64,000 nt of DNA, from assembly GCF_004320535.1 (NCBI RefSeq), contig NZ_SIHY01000001.1, forward strand, positions 186,001-250,000. Direction: 5' to 3'. Numbering within the stretch: the stretch's first letter is position 1; each line of letters begins with the position of its first letter. Origin of the DNA: Arthrobacter sp. S41 (GTDB lineage Bacteria; Actinomycetota; Actinomycetes; Actinomycetales; Micrococcaceae). Under the pieces are notes generated by a model. The model was not told the DNA's origin and searched no databases. It was given only the letters and a program-made list of their open reading frames with translations. This document shows, one piece after another, positions 34,329 through 43,603 of this stretch. The position numbers and the translations under genes were made by a program.

Positions 34329-35318
34329 ATGAGCCAGAACCTGCCACGTGCTGCCCGCAATTACTTGGAGCAACTTCGCCGTGCCTTGGATTTCCTCTCC
34401 GAGGATGAACGCAAGCAAGTTCTTGAACAAACTCGTGACGAGATTAAACGACTGCCCGATGGTGGACGGCGTAAGCGCGAACTAATTAGTCTGCTGGGGG
34501 AGCCTGCCGTCAGAGCGATGAAGTTCGAGCGCACCGAACCCGAAGATTTGGAAGTGAGCAGTGGTAAGCACTTCTTGACTCGAATTCTGGCTTGGCCAAT
34601 TTTTGCTTTGTCGCTGATCACCGTAGTGGTGGTTCTTTTCTCCCCGCCACACGACGCGATGATTGGCCCGGTTGGTTTGACTGGTTGGCTGAATTCACCC
34701 GGCGGCTGGCTGGCCGAGCTTGAAAAAGTGATGGGTGCGCAGCTGATCTGGTTGGCGTTTATCCCGGCTGTGTTGAGCTTGATCCCATTGCGAATTAGCG
34801 GTGTGACGTCGCTGATTCTTCAGGTTATCGGGGCGTTGCTGATGAGCGCTGTTTGTATCAGCGGCGGCTCAGTTATGGCCGCGTATTTCATCCCGGTCAC
34901 TGTATTGTTGTGGGCCCAGATATTCACACCACTATTGATGATGCGTGGTTCCATGGCCCGTCCAGACCCAGGATGGATGATCACCGCTGCGGTGCTCCTC
35001 ACTGCTGCAGTTGCCTTTACTACCTTCCAGGGCTTGCAGGGTTTTGAAGGTCCGGTGTGGATGATTTTGGCCCCGGCTGCGTTGCTGGTGGTACTGGCCA
35101 TCTTGCTTCCACTGCGCTGGAAGAGTGCACATATTGCCTTGGTCGTCACCGGGATACTGGTGATTGTCGCAGGCTTTAGCGCCTCGCTACCGAGTACCTA
35201 TGGTGCAGTTCTACTGTGGCCTTGGCTAGCTGGCGGTTTGGCATTTGCGGCAGGCCACTTGGCCGTGGCTGCGGATCTGTGGCACGAGCGGGCACGAAAG
35301 CTATTGGCTTTGTTCTAG
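34329..35318 (+). CDS. HAAS/DUF1700-like membrane protein
   Basis: 329 residues. The N-terminal 70 residues are helical and charged (NYLEQLRRALDFLSEDERKQVLEQTRDEI), like the HAAS signalling domain of DUF1700 proteins that sit next to PadR regulators, and include LGEPAVRAMKFE, as in those domains. The remaining part has eight membrane segments. No PadR gene is adjacent. The start has no Shine-Dalgarno and is only 38 bases from the malG terminator; TAAAGT lies about 8 bases before the ATG, so a leaderless message is plausible. Function unknown. Confidence 0.7.
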   Translation: MSQNLPRAARNYLEQLRRALDFLSEDERKQVLEQTRDEIKRLPDGGRRKRELISLLGEPAVRAMKFERTEPEDLEVSSGKHFLTRILAWPIFALSLITVVVVLFSPPHDAMIGPVGLTGWLNSPGGWLAELEKVMGAQLIWLAFIPAVLSLIPLRISGVTSLILQVIGALLMSAVCISGGSVMAAYFIPVTVLLWAQIFTPLLMMRGSMARPDPGWMITAAVLLTAAVAFTTFQGLQGFEGPVWMILAPAALLVVLAILLPLRWKSAHIALVVTGILVIVAGFSASLPSTYGAVLLWPWLAGGLAFAAGHLAVAADLWHERARKLLALF

Positions 35319-35349
35319 TGCTATTGGGCGTGCTAAACGTATTTACTCC

Positions 35350-35364
35350 GATATTGCGTATATC
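35350..35364. promoter_or_regulatory. Dyad in the TetR promoter region
   Basis: GATAT-TGCGT-ATATC, a 5-bp inverted repeat that overlaps a TATATC -10-like box 8 bases before the TetR ATG. Likely autoregulatory site and a possibly leaderless start. Confidence 0.45.
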
Positions 35365-35372
35365 CTCATGAG

Positions 35373-36128
35373 ATGGCCGAAATTAAGGAAACTTCGCCCG
35401 TGCCGACGGCGAAGCGAGGACGCGGACGCCCCCGCAAAGATTCTGAGTTCACATCTTTAAGCAAAGATTTGTTGGCCGAAAAGGCACTGGAAATTGCTGG
35501 TGCTGAAGGGTACGGAGCACTGACCATGCACCGCCTGGCTTCCGACTTTGGTGTTACGCCCCGCGCCCTATACAACTACGTGGCGGACCGTCAAGAGGTC
35601 GTTAACCTCGCAGTGCAACGCTTCCTAGCTATTAGCCCGCTGGTTGAATTTGATTCTTCCAACTGGAAGCAAGGAGTCCGCCAGGCCTACGTCGCCACGC
35701 GGACTGCCTATCGCGCCTACCCACGTGCATCCCAAATGAGCTGGGACGACAAGGTAGATGTCGCGCCCGGACCACGACGCACCGAACTCATTGAGCGTGT
35801 ACTACGTTTCTACGTTGAAATCGGGCTGACGCTGCAACAAGCGGTAACCATGGTTCGCGCGCTAGAACGAGACGTTTTGGGATTTGTCCTGCACGTTGAT
35901 TACTTCTTTGACCGACGTGAAGCTGGGAACTCGGACTCCTTGAGCCACCTTGTCTCAGCTCAACGTCTTGATGCCTACCCAGAGATTTCAGCACCGTTAG
36001 CGCGTCAGGCACTAGAACTGCCTGCGCCGGATAGTGACGAGCTCTTTGAAGAAGTTATCGAAACTCGGATTCTTGCCATTGAACAGTGCTTGTCGAAAAA
36101 TCGTCAATCCGAGACTGACCAAGCATAA
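35373..36128 (+). CDS. TetR/AcrR-family transcriptional regulator
   Basis: 251 residues. A basic AT-hook-like KRGRGRPRKDSE (14-25) precedes the TetR HTH (EKALEIAGAEGYGALTMHRLASDFGVTPRALYNYVADRQEVV, about 36-77). The C-terminal helical domain resembles the TetR_C class that binds bulky ligands. It is followed by a DHA2 exporter on the same strand, its probable target. The AT-hook in front of the HTH may add minor-groove contacts. Confidence 0.92.
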   Translation: MAEIKETSPVPTAKRGRGRPRKDSEFTSLSKDLLAEKALEIAGAEGYGALTMHRLASDFGVTPRALYNYVADRQEVVNLAVQRFLAISPLVEFDSSNWKQGVRQAYVATRTAYRAYPRASQMSWDDKVDVAPGPRRTELIERVLRFYVEIGLTLQQAVTMVRALERDVLGFVLHVDYFFDRREAGNSDSLSHLVSAQRLDAYPEISAPLARQALELPAPDSDELFEEVIETRILAIEQCLSKNRQSETDQA

Positions 36129-36225
36129 AACTTCTGGTCAAGGAATAATCCGCGACGTAGTTGCGCTGTAGGGACTAAAGCCAAAGGATCCTGTGGCTCG
36201 AAAAATGTGCTGAAAGTTGCCCACT

Positions 36226-37782
36226 ATGTCGCAGAGCCCACCCGAAGCGCCACCTGAGTCCGGAGAACTATCACCGGCAGCCCGCTGGCGCTTGCTCGGT
36301 GTGCTGCTCGCTGCCATGTTCATGTCGCTGGTCTCGGTCAGTATCGTCAACGTCGTGCTACCGTCCATCGGTTCCACGTTGCACGCCAGCGAAGCCGATA
36401 TGCAGTGGGTTCTAGCCGGGTATGCATTGACCTTCGGCGTGGTTCTTGTCGCCGCCGGACGGGCCGGTGACCTGCTGGGTCGAGGTGTCATCTTTGTCGC
36501 CGGTGTCGCGATTTTTACCGTGGCCAGCATCTTGGCGGGGTTCGCCGCTGATCCGCTGATGCTCAATGTTGTCCGATTTATCATGGGCATTGGATCAGGG
36601 CTGCTCAACCCGCAAGTTATGGGCATGATCCAGCAACACTTCCGCGGTGCCGCCCGAGGACGCGCCTACGGACTGTTGGGCACCGTGGTCGGATTCTCCG
36701 TAGCCGTTGGTCCGGTACTCGGTGGGCTATTGATCAACTGGCTGGGTGCGGATGCAGGCTGGCGTTCGACTTTCCTCATCAACGTTCCCGTAGGCGTAGT
36801 CGCCATCACCCTAGCTCTCTTGTGGCTTCCCAAACCACTATTCACCAAGCCAGCAGGAAAACTCGATCTGGATCCAGTGGGTGGACTGGTGCTGGCGATG
36901 AGCATCTTTGCGTTGTTGCTACCTTTTGTTCAAGGCCGCGAAAATCCAATGTTGTGGTGGTTGCTTCTCGCAGCCGCCGTGTTGCTGTTGGTGTGGATCT
37001 GGTGGGAAAAAAATTACAAAGAACGTGGCCGTGAGCCAATGGTGGAACTGGGATTGTTCAAAATTCGCAGTTTCACCAACGGTACGCTCATTGCTGGACT
37101 GTACTTCATGGGTGTCTCCAGCGTGTGGGTGCTGGTGGCCATCTACGTTCAAGCTTCCCAAGGTTTCACTGCACTGGAAGCTGGCCTGATCTGTTTACCC
37201 GCTGCCTTGCTTTCGGCGTTTAGTTCTCATATTGCAGGCCGTTATGCCACCACGCTGGGGCGCAAGCTGCTGATCGGGGGAACGCTCAGTGCGTTGTTGG
37301 GCTTGATTGCAACGATTGCTGTGGTGTTCTTCGAAGATCGAGGCAACCTCAACGTCTGGTGGATGTTGTTGTCACTGACCTTTATCGGTATTGCTCAAGG
37401 CTTCATCATTTCCCCCAACCAGGCGTTGACCCTGATGGAAGTGCCCGTGGCCAATTCGGGCAGCGCCGGCGGTCTGATGCAGACTTCGCAACGTGTGGGA
37501 ACTGCTGTGGGCATCGCGGTGATCACCGCAATCTTCTACGGTTTGAACCACGTTGCCGGCTACTCAGTGGCCATGGAATTATCCTTCGTCGCGATCTCAG
37601 TATTGGTGATTGCAACCCTGCTGGTGGCCATCGTTGACTTACGGCAAAGCCGTACCATCAAGCGCGTCTCAACGCGAGAAGAATACATCCCGGTTGAAGA
37701 AGGTGCGCAATGCACGGTGACTGGTGCGATCGAGGTTGTTGGCCCTAAGAAGCCGAGCCAACCTGCCGACGCTCAGCCATAA
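36226..37782 (+). CDS. DHA2-family multidrug MFS exporter (EmrB/QacA type)
   Basis: 518 residues with 14 predicted helices. Characteristic segments: FMSLVSVSIVNVVLPSIG (helix 1), GYALTFGVVLVAAGRAGDLLGRG (motif A-like), GLLGTVVGFSVAVGPVLGGLL (motif C of antiporters). A conserved C-terminal tail with basic and acidic residues follows. The ATG at 36226 is preferred over the TTG at 36217 because GAAAG is better spaced. Proton-driven drug or toxic-metabolite export, probably under control of the upstream TetR. Confidence 0.92.
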   Translation: MSQSPPEAPPESGELSPAARWRLLGVLLAAMFMSLVSVSIVNVVLPSIGSTLHASEADMQWVLAGYALTFGVVLVAAGRAGDLLGRGVIFVAGVAIFTVASILAGFAADPLMLNVVRFIMGIGSGLLNPQVMGMIQQHFRGAARGRAYGLLGTVVGFSVAVGPVLGGLLINWLGADAGWRSTFLINVPVGVVAITLALLWLPKPLFTKPAGKLDLDPVGGLVLAMSIFALLLPFVQGRENPMLWWLLLAAAVLLLVWIWWEKNYKERGREPMVELGLFKIRSFTNGTLIAGLYFMGVSSVWVLVAIYVQASQGFTALEAGLICLPAALLSAFSSHIAGRYATTLGRKLLIGGTLSALLGLIATIAVVFFEDRGNLNVWWMLLSLTFIGIAQGFIISPNQALTLMEVPVANSGSAGGLMQTSQRVGTAVGIAVITAIFYGLNHVAGYSVAMELSFVAISVLVIATLLVAIVDLRQSRTIKRVSTREEYIPVEEGAQCTVTGAIEVVGPKKPSQPADAQP

Positions 37783-37796
37783 GGGCAGCAAAGCGA

Positions 37797-37840
37797 AAAG
37801 CGAGAGGACAGACCAATTGGTCAGTGTCCTCTCGCTTTAT
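37797..37840. terminator. Bidirectional terminator between MFS and desaturase genes
   Basis: Perfect 14-bp stem (37797-37810 with 37825-37838) with an inner GACCAATTGGTC palindrome. T-rich tails on both strands (TTTAT on plus, TTTTCGCTTT on minus). Confidence 0.9.
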
Positions 37841-37862
37841 TGGTAATGCCTGCAGATAGTTC

Positions 37863-38960
37863 TTAGCTCACGCGGTAGCCAGAAACCAAAGGGCAATCAA
37901 AAGGATCTCGTGCGGACAAGCCCACCTTGTTGAGGTAAGTGATCACCTGTGCGTAGGATTCGCGCATGCTGGCCACGGTGTAGGGGATCTGGTGATCTGC
38001 GCAGTACTGACGCACGATGTCGGACACTGCTGCAAGATTGGCACGTGGCATGGAAGGGAACAGGTGGTGCTCCACCTGGTAATTCAAGCCACCAAACAGG
38101 TGGGAGAGAATCCGGTTGCCCCACGACGAGCGAGCCATGATGTTACGGCTGGTCAGTACCTGACGTGAGAAGAAGTCAATGCGAGCATCGCCCGGAACCA
38201 TAGGCATGCCCTTGTGGTTCGGTGCGAATGAAGCGCCCATGTAGATACCGAAGACAGCTAGCTGCACGCCGATAAAAGCGAACGCCATGCCAACGGGAAG
38301 GAAGACAAAAATCAGTGCAACATACAGTCCCACACGCAGTGCGATAGCCCAGATCTCACGCTTACGGCGCTTGGCGCGATCAGCGGTGAACAAGTAACGG
38401 ATTGACTGAATATGAAGATTCAATCCTTCCATCGTTAACAATGGGAAGAACAGGTATCCCTGACGCTCGGTGATCCACTTGAGGATTCCACGCTGGCGCT
38501 GAGCATCAACCGGCTGGAATGAGATGGTGTCCCACTCGATGTCGGGATCCTTGCCAATGGTGTTGGGAGTCGCGTGGTGCTTGTTGTGCTTGTTCATCCA
38601 CCACTGGTAGCTGATGCCCACAACGATATTGGCCAGGAACTGGCCCAGCTTGTCATTGGTCTTGCCCGAGGACAGGATCTGACGGTGGGCCGCTTCGTGC
38701 GCGAGGAATGCAAATTGCGTAAGTAGGATTCCCAGCGCTGCAGCAATCAGTAGCTGGAACCAGCTGTGGCCCAAGAGGATTGACCCGGCAATGGCTGAAC
38801 CCAAAAGGATAACCAGCACTGATCCGAGGCCAAGGTAATGGGCGCGACGACGTCCGGACAAACCTGCATCCTGAACGAGTTTCTTAACGTGGAAAAAGCT
38901 CTTGGGGTCTCCGGGCCTGGTGGTAGGTGCGGAGTTCTGAAGAACGGAACTGCTACTCAA
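37863..38960 (-). CDS. Membrane fatty-acid desaturase
   Basis: 365 residues, integral membrane di-iron enzyme. The three His boxes are all present: HEAAH (88-92), HNKHH (125-129) and QVEHH near 295-299. The third His box in QxxHH form is typical of front-end/delta-type acyl-lipid desaturases. TTG start with TAGGAAA upstream. It would introduce a cis double bond into membrane acyl chains, often in cold adaptation. Electron donors are not encoded nearby. Monocistronic. Confidence 0.93.
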   Translation of the reverse strand: MSSSSVLQNSAPTTRPGDPKSFFHVKKLVQDAGLSGRRRAHYLGLGSVLVILLGSAIAGSILLGHSWFQLLIAAALGILLTQFAFLAHEAAHRQILSSGKTNDKLGQFLANIVVGISYQWWMNKHNKHHATPNTIGKDPDIEWDTISFQPVDAQRQRGILKWITERQGYLFFPLLTMEGLNLHIQSIRYLFTADRAKRRKREIWAIALRVGLYVALIFVFLPVGMAFAFIGVQLAVFGIYMGASFAPNHKGMPMVPGDARIDFFSRQVLTSRNIMARSSWGNRILSHLFGGLNYQVEHHLFPSMPRANLAAVSDIVRQYCADHQIPYTVASMRESYAQVITYLNKVGLSARDPFDCPLVSGYRVS

Positions 38961-39088
38961 GTAATTTCCTAAGTTGAAGTAGCTGGCGACATCTCAGTCG
39001 AAAGAACGGAAAGTCTCGGCTCCTATGTCTTCAAGACTACGGTATGCGTCTGTGAACGAACCCTAAATGTCCTTGATCTTCTCCCGTA

Positions 39089-40729
39089 TTAATAGACAAC
39101 GGTGAGTTGGCCATCGGAGATTTCCCAACGGGTTGTAAGCCGGACATTCTCCAGCAACCTACGGTCGTGGGTGACCAACAGCAACGCGCCTTCGTAAGCT
39201 TCGAGGGCTTCTTCTAATTGCTCGATGGCCGGGACATCCAAGTGGTTCGTCGGCTCGTCAAGCACCAGCAGATTCACGCCACGCGCTTGCAGTAGAGCCA
39301 TCGACGCGCGGGTGCGTTCGCCGGGTGACAAGGACTTGACCAGCGCAGTGGATTGGTCTGCCTTCAGCCCAAACTTTGCCAGCAGGGTGCGCACTTCAGC
39401 TGACGAATACTCGGGGACCGCTTGTTCAAAAGCCATGCCCAAGGCCAGATCCCCTGGCAGCTGGCTACGGGCCTGATCAATTTCGCCAATGCTCACCGAG
39501 CTACCCAACGAAGCACTGCCGTGATCCGGGGAGAGCTTGCCGAGCAACATGTTCAGCAGTGTGGACTTGCCGGCACCATTGGGGCCGGTGATGCCAATGC
39601 GGTCCTCGGAATTAACCTGCACGGAGACCGGACCAAAGTTATAGTCGCCCTGCTGTAGCGCCGCTTCGTTCAAAGTGCACATCACCGATGAGCCACGCGG
39701 TGCGGGTGCAATCGAGAATTGCAGTACCCACTCTTTGCGAGGTTCATCAACTTCATCCAGCCGGGCGATACGAGATTCCATTTGGCGAACCTTGGCGGCC
39801 TGCTTTTCTGAGGACTCGCTATTGGCACGACGACGGATCTTGTCATTATCAGGCGCCTTACGCATGGCGTTACGTACGCCTTGGGAAGACCACTCGCGCT
39901 GGGTGCGGGCACGGGAGACGAGGTCGGCTTTCTGATTTTCGAATTGCTCGTAGGCTTCCCGGGCATGGGTGCGGCTGATGGCACGTTCGGCGAGGTAGGA
40001 GTCATAGCCACCCTCATAGACGGCCACCTTATTTTGGGCCAGGTCCAATTCGACGATGCCGGTGGTGCAACGCGCTAAAAATTCGCGGTCGTGGGATACC
40101 AGAATGACCGGGGAGCGCAGGGAATTAATGAACTCTTCAAGCAGTTCAAGTCCGGCGAGATCTAGGTCGTTGGTGGGCTCATCAAGCAAGATGATGTCAA
40201 AACGAGAAAGCAGTAGCGCTGCCAGAGCGACTCGGGCTACTTGTCCGCCGGAAAGGGCTGTCATTTCCGTTTCTAAAGACAGGGTGAAACCTAATTTGGC
40301 CAGCACCTCAGGAATGCGGTCCTCGAGGTCCATGGCGCCGGAGGCCATCCAGTGATCAAAAGCGTTGGCGTAGGCATCATCGGCGCCCGGCTTGTCGCTA
40401 CCTAGGTCTTCTGCCGTGGCTTCCATGCGTGCGGTGGCCTCGGCGCAACCAGTGCGACGAGCCAGATATCCGGTGATCGTTTCGCCAGGAATTCTTTCGT
40501 GCTCCTGAGGAAGCCATCCGATAAAAGCAGAATCCGGTGCGGTGCTGACCGTTCCTGCCTGTGGGGTTGCTGCCTTGGCTAACAGCGAGAGCAAAGTTGA
40601 TTTGCCTGCGCCGTTGGCTCCCACCACTCCGTAAACATCCGAGGTACTGGCAGTGAAGCTCAGAAGAGAAAACAGGGTTCGGTGGGCGTGGCCACCAGAA
40701 AGGTCTTTGGCCACGAGTGTTGCAGTCAT
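39089..40729 (-). CDS. ABC-F family ATPase
   Basis: 546 residues, two ABC domains and no membrane segments. First domain: Walker A GANGAGKST, signature LSGGQVARVALA, Walker B ILLDEPTNDLD. Second: GPNGAGKST, signature LSPGERTRAS, LVLDEPTNHLD. A charged linker helix pair (about 245-320, rich in Arg/Lys/Glu) is the ribosome-facing PtIM. ABC-F proteins act on the ribosome, either in translation control or as antibiotic-protection factors. The second signature (LSPGE instead of LSGGQ) is shared by several resistance-type members. No drug-linked neighbour allows a choice. A terminator precedes it. Confidence 0.9.
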   Translation of the reverse strand: MTATLVAKDLSGGHAHRTLFSLLSFTASTSDVYGVVGANGAGKSTLLSLLAKAATPQAGTVSTAPDSAFIGWLPQEHERIPGETITGYLARRTGCAEATARMEATAEDLGSDKPGADDAYANAFDHWMASGAMDLEDRIPEVLAKLGFTLSLETEMTALSGGQVARVALAALLLSRFDIILLDEPTNDLDLAGLELLEEFINSLRSPVILVSHDREFLARCTTGIVELDLAQNKVAVYEGGYDSYLAERAISRTHAREAYEQFENQKADLVSRARTQREWSSQGVRNAMRKAPDNDKIRRRANSESSEKQAAKVRQMESRIARLDEVDEPRKEWVLQFSIAPAPRGSSVMCTLNEAALQQGDYNFGPVSVQVNSEDRIGITGPNGAGKSTLLNMLLGKLSPDHGSASLGSSVSIGEIDQARSQLPGDLALGMAFEQAVPEYSSAEVRTLLAKFGLKADQSTALVKSLSPGERTRASMALLQARGVNLLVLDEPTNHLDVPAIEQLEEALEAYEGALLLVTHDRRLLENVRLTTRWEISDGQLTVVY

Positions 40730-40768
40730 GGCGTTAAGTCTAGTTTGAAATCAGCTTGAACACAGACG

Positions 40769-40810
40769 AGTGGTTCGAGCCCTCATATTAGAAGAGCTCG
40801 AACCACTTTT
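40769..40810 (-). terminator. Terminator after the MatC-CaiB-carboxyltransferase operon
   Basis: Perfect 12-bp stem (40769-40780 with 40796-40807), 15-base loop. It lies just past the carboxyltransferase stop. The better T-run (TTTT) is on the plus strand. Confidence 0.75.
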
Positions 40811-40823
40811 GTGTGATGACTTC

Positions 40824-42332
40824 CTAGGCGGAAGCTTCACCAATGCGCTGGAACTTCAGCTGACGACGCGCCAAACGATGGGCATCAGGAATAGCCCGCG
40901 CCAACGAAATCTCGGCAGCAATTGCAGCGCCAAGTTCCTGACAGAATTCGCGAGGACGCTTCGCCGCATCGATCTGTTCCTCCACTACATGGTCAACTAG
41001 TCCGGCCTCGCACAATGAAGCAACACTGATCTTTTGTCCGCGAGCCATATCGGCCGCCTTGTCGGTGGTGCGGTGAATGATCGCGCTGGCACCTTCCGGT
41101 GGCAACGGCGAAAGCCAAGAATTTTCGGCAGCCAGGGTGCGGTCCGCCGGGAGCAGTGCCAACGCTGCGCCACCAGTTCCTTGGCCCAAGAGCACTGACA
41201 CCGAAGGGGCGCGCAGGCCAATGAGTTCATTCAGCGATCGCGCGATTTCCCCGGCCAACCCACCTTCTTCTGACTGCACCGATAGCTCGGCTCCGGTGGT
41301 ATCAATGATGGTCACCAACGGTAAGTTCAATTCTTGAGCCAGCTGCATACCTCGTCGTGCCTCACGTAACGACGCTGGACCCAAACTTGCTGTCTCCGGG
41401 TGCCGAGGACGCTGTTGCCCAATTACCACACACCCCTGGTCGCCAAAGCGAGCCAGGGCAAGCATCAAGCCGGGATCCTTTTCACCCTGGCCGGTGCCGT
41501 TCAGCGGCAAGGCCTCGTCAGCAGATGCCAACAGCATCCGAGTATCGGGCCGACGGGGGTTGCGACTAGCAATCACCGATTCCCAGACGTCTTTGCTTTC
41601 GCGCAGATACGGCTGACCTGCCGGGGCCGGAAATTCATTGCCCGACGGAGCTGCCTGCAAAATAGACAACGCACGATCTACCAAGCTGGAGAGTTCCTGC
41701 GGCGGAACGACAGCATCAATCAGTCCCTTACGGAACAGATTTTCTGAAACCTGCACGCCATCTGGGAACGTCTGATCATAAAGTGCTTCGTAGACGCGCG
41801 GGCCCAGGAAGCCTAGCAGGGCTCCGGGTTCAGCGACGGTGATATGCCCCAATGATCCCCACGAAGCCATGACACCACCGGTGGTGGGGTGACGTAGGTA
41901 CACCAGGTAAGGCAGGCCAGCTTCCTTATGTCGACGCACCGCATCGGTAATGGAGACCATGCCCAAAAATGCCAGTGTGCCTTCCTGCATTCGGGTACCG
42001 CCGGAGGCTGGTCCGGCGAGCAGCGGAAGCTTTTGCGCGGTGGCCCGCTGAATCGCAGCCACAATGCGCTGTACCGCTGCCTGCCCGATAGAACCGGCAA
42101 GGAATTTGAACTCAGAAACGATGACCGCCACTTCGCGCCCGTGGATCCGACCCTTACCGGTAATAACCGCTTCGTCGGCGCCACTTTTAGCTTCGGCCGC
42201 CTGAAGATCTGCCGCGTATTCTGCGCTCAGCGGTGGCTGTTGTGGCTTTTTATCCCAAGATTCAAAAGAATCAGCGTCCAGCACAATATCAAGCAGGGCC
42301 GCGGCGTCGATGCGCAACGTTGGGGTACTCAT
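40824..42332 (-). CDS. Fused carboxyltransferase (AccD/AccA- or MdcD/E-like)
   Basis: 502 residues with two crotonase-fold carboxyltransferase halves: N-terminal beta-like (about 30-235, LLAGPASGGTRMQEG, TTGGVMASWGSLGHITVAEPGALLGFLGPR) and C-terminal alpha-like (about 255-490, DTTGAELSVQSEEGGLAGEIARSLNEL, LGQGTGGAALALLPADR). No zinc finger and no biotin domain. In biotin carboxylases this subunit moves CO2 between biotin and an acyl-CoA; in malonate decarboxylase a similar pair decarboxylates malonyl-thioester without biotin. The start directly abuts the CaiB stop (TAGATG), so the two are co-translated. The context (dicarboxylate carrier, CoA-transferase) favours catabolic use over fatty-acid synthesis, but housekeeping AccDA cannot be excluded. 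Confidence 0.85.
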   Translation of the reverse strand: MSTPTLRIDAAALLDIVLDADSFESWDKKPQQPPLSAEYAADLQAAEAKSGADEAVITGKGRIHGREVAVIVSEFKFLAGSIGQAAVQRIVAAIQRATAQKLPLLAGPASGGTRMQEGTLAFLGMVSITDAVRRHKEAGLPYLVYLRHPTTGGVMASWGSLGHITVAEPGALLGFLGPRVYEALYDQTFPDGVQVSENLFRKGLIDAVVPPQELSSLVDRALSILQAAPSGNEFPAPAGQPYLRESKDVWESVIASRNPRRPDTRMLLASADEALPLNGTGQGEKDPGLMLALARFGDQGCVVIGQQRPRHPETASLGPASLREARRGMQLAQELNLPLVTIIDTTGAELSVQSEEGGLAGEIARSLNELIGLRAPSVSVLLGQGTGGAALALLPADRTLAAENSWLSPLPPEGASAIIHRTTDKAADMARGQKISVASLCEAGLVDHVVEEQIDAAKRPREFCQELGAAIAAEISLARAIPDAHRLARRQLKFQRIGEASA

Positions 42333-43559
42333 CTAGGCTTCATCCTTTCGAGCCTGTAGCCATTGCTCAATTTCTTCGGCGTCACCGTTGAGTACTGGAG
42401 GTGCGCTGTGCTTGGTGCGTGTGGTTTCCTGATTCGTGGCCGGGTCAAAGAAACGCAGCGGGGGGCCAGGAAGGTTGATCTTGCCAAGGACCTCATGCTC
42501 AACTTCGACGATCAGACCTTGCGACTTGACCTGTTCCCACTCATACACTTCTTCGATGCTGCGTACCTTGCCCGAAGGAATCCCGGCTTCATCGAGTGCG
42601 ACTAGCAGATCCTGCGCGGTGTAGCTAGCGAATGCTTCTTCGATCAAAACGTTCAGTTCCGGACGGTTTTCCACGCGGGCCGAGTTATCGGCAAAGCGTG
42701 GATCATCAGGAGGAAGACCGAAAGAGTTGGCGAAGTTCTGCCACAGCTTCTGGCTGCCGATGCTGATCTGAACCTTCGAGTCCTTACAGGCGTACAAACC
42801 GTACGGGGCGATCGAGGGGTGGTGATTACCGATGGCCTTCGGATTTTGTCCGGCCACGGTGGCACGGGTTCCTTGGAACGCATGCACACCGATGATTGAG
42901 GCCAGCAGGGAGGTGCGAACTACCTGTCCGCGTCCGGTCTTTTCTCGTTCAAGTAGCGCGGCCAATGCGCCGTAGGCTCCGTACATCCCGGAGAGCAGAT
43001 CCGCGATGGGAACACCGACCTTCTGTGGATCTTCCGGGCCTGAACCGGTGATCGACATGAGCCCAGCTTCACCTTGAAGGATCTGATCGTAACCGCTGCG
43101 GTGAGCTTCTGGTCCGTCGTGGCCAAAACCGGTAATCGACAAGATGACCAAGCGCGGGTTCAGTTCGTGAAGAACCTCAACGCTGAAGCCGAGTCGGTCC
43201 AGCACGCCCGTGCGGAAATTTTCCATCAGAACATCGCTGTTTTTGATCAACTGAACCAGCTTGGCTTTGTGCTCTTCATCTTTCAGATTTAGTGACAGCG
43301 AGAGCTTATTGCGATTGCACGACAGGAAGTAGGTGGCCTGACGGTTATCTTCTGGTCCAACAAAGGGCGGACCCCAACTTCTGGTGTCATCTCCGGTACC
43401 GACGGTCTCGATCTTGATGACCTTGGCGCCAAGGTCGCCCATCATCATGCCGGCGTGGGGGCCGGCCAAGGCACGGGTTAGGTCCAGAACAACGTAGCCG
43501 CTCAGTGGTCCGGTGGCACCTTGGCTCGAAGTGGCAGCTGTTTGCGTAGTTGAACTCAT
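42333..43559 (-). CDS. CaiB/BaiF-family CoA-transferase (class III)
   Basis: 408 residues. Class III CoA-transferase with LDLTRALAGPHAGMMMGDLGAKVIKIE (25-51), SCNRNKLSLSLNLK, ENFRTGVLDRLG and the catalytic Asp187 in VPIADLLSG. Excellent ribosome binding site AAAGGAGG. Members transfer CoA from succinyl-CoA or acetyl-CoA to a carboxylate, often a dicarboxylate (oxalate, malate, mesaconate, glutarate). Sits between a MatC-type dicarboxylate carrier and a carboxyltransferase, so it probably activates the imported acid. Specific substrate unknown. Confidence 0.93.
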   Translation of the reverse strand: MSSTTQTAATSSQGATGPLSGYVVLDLTRALAGPHAGMMMGDLGAKVIKIETVGTGDDTRSWGPPFVGPEDNRQATYFLSCNRNKLSLSLNLKDEEHKAKLVQLIKNSDVLMENFRTGVLDRLGFSVEVLHELNPRLVILSITGFGHDGPEAHRSGYDQILQGEAGLMSITGSGPEDPQKVGVPIADLLSGMYGAYGALAALLEREKTGRGQVVRTSLLASIIGVHAFQGTRATVAGQNPKAIGNHHPSIAPYGLYACKDSKVQISIGSQKLWQNFANSFGLPPDDPRFADNSARVENRPELNVLIEEAFASYTAQDLLVALDEAGIPSGKVRSIEEVYEWEQVKSQGLIVEVEHEVLGKINLPGPPLRFFDPATNQETTRTKHSAPPVLNGDAEEIEQWLQARKDEA

Positions 43560-43603
43560 GAGGAGCCTCCTTTAGATGGCAGGTAAGTAATGAGAATTAG
43601 TGT

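Noticed and set aside
39089-40729. Calling the ABC-F protein a specific antibiotic-resistance gene
   Set aside because: The motif set is shared by housekeeping and resistance-type ABC-F proteins. Nothing in the sequence or neighbours allows a drug class to be named.
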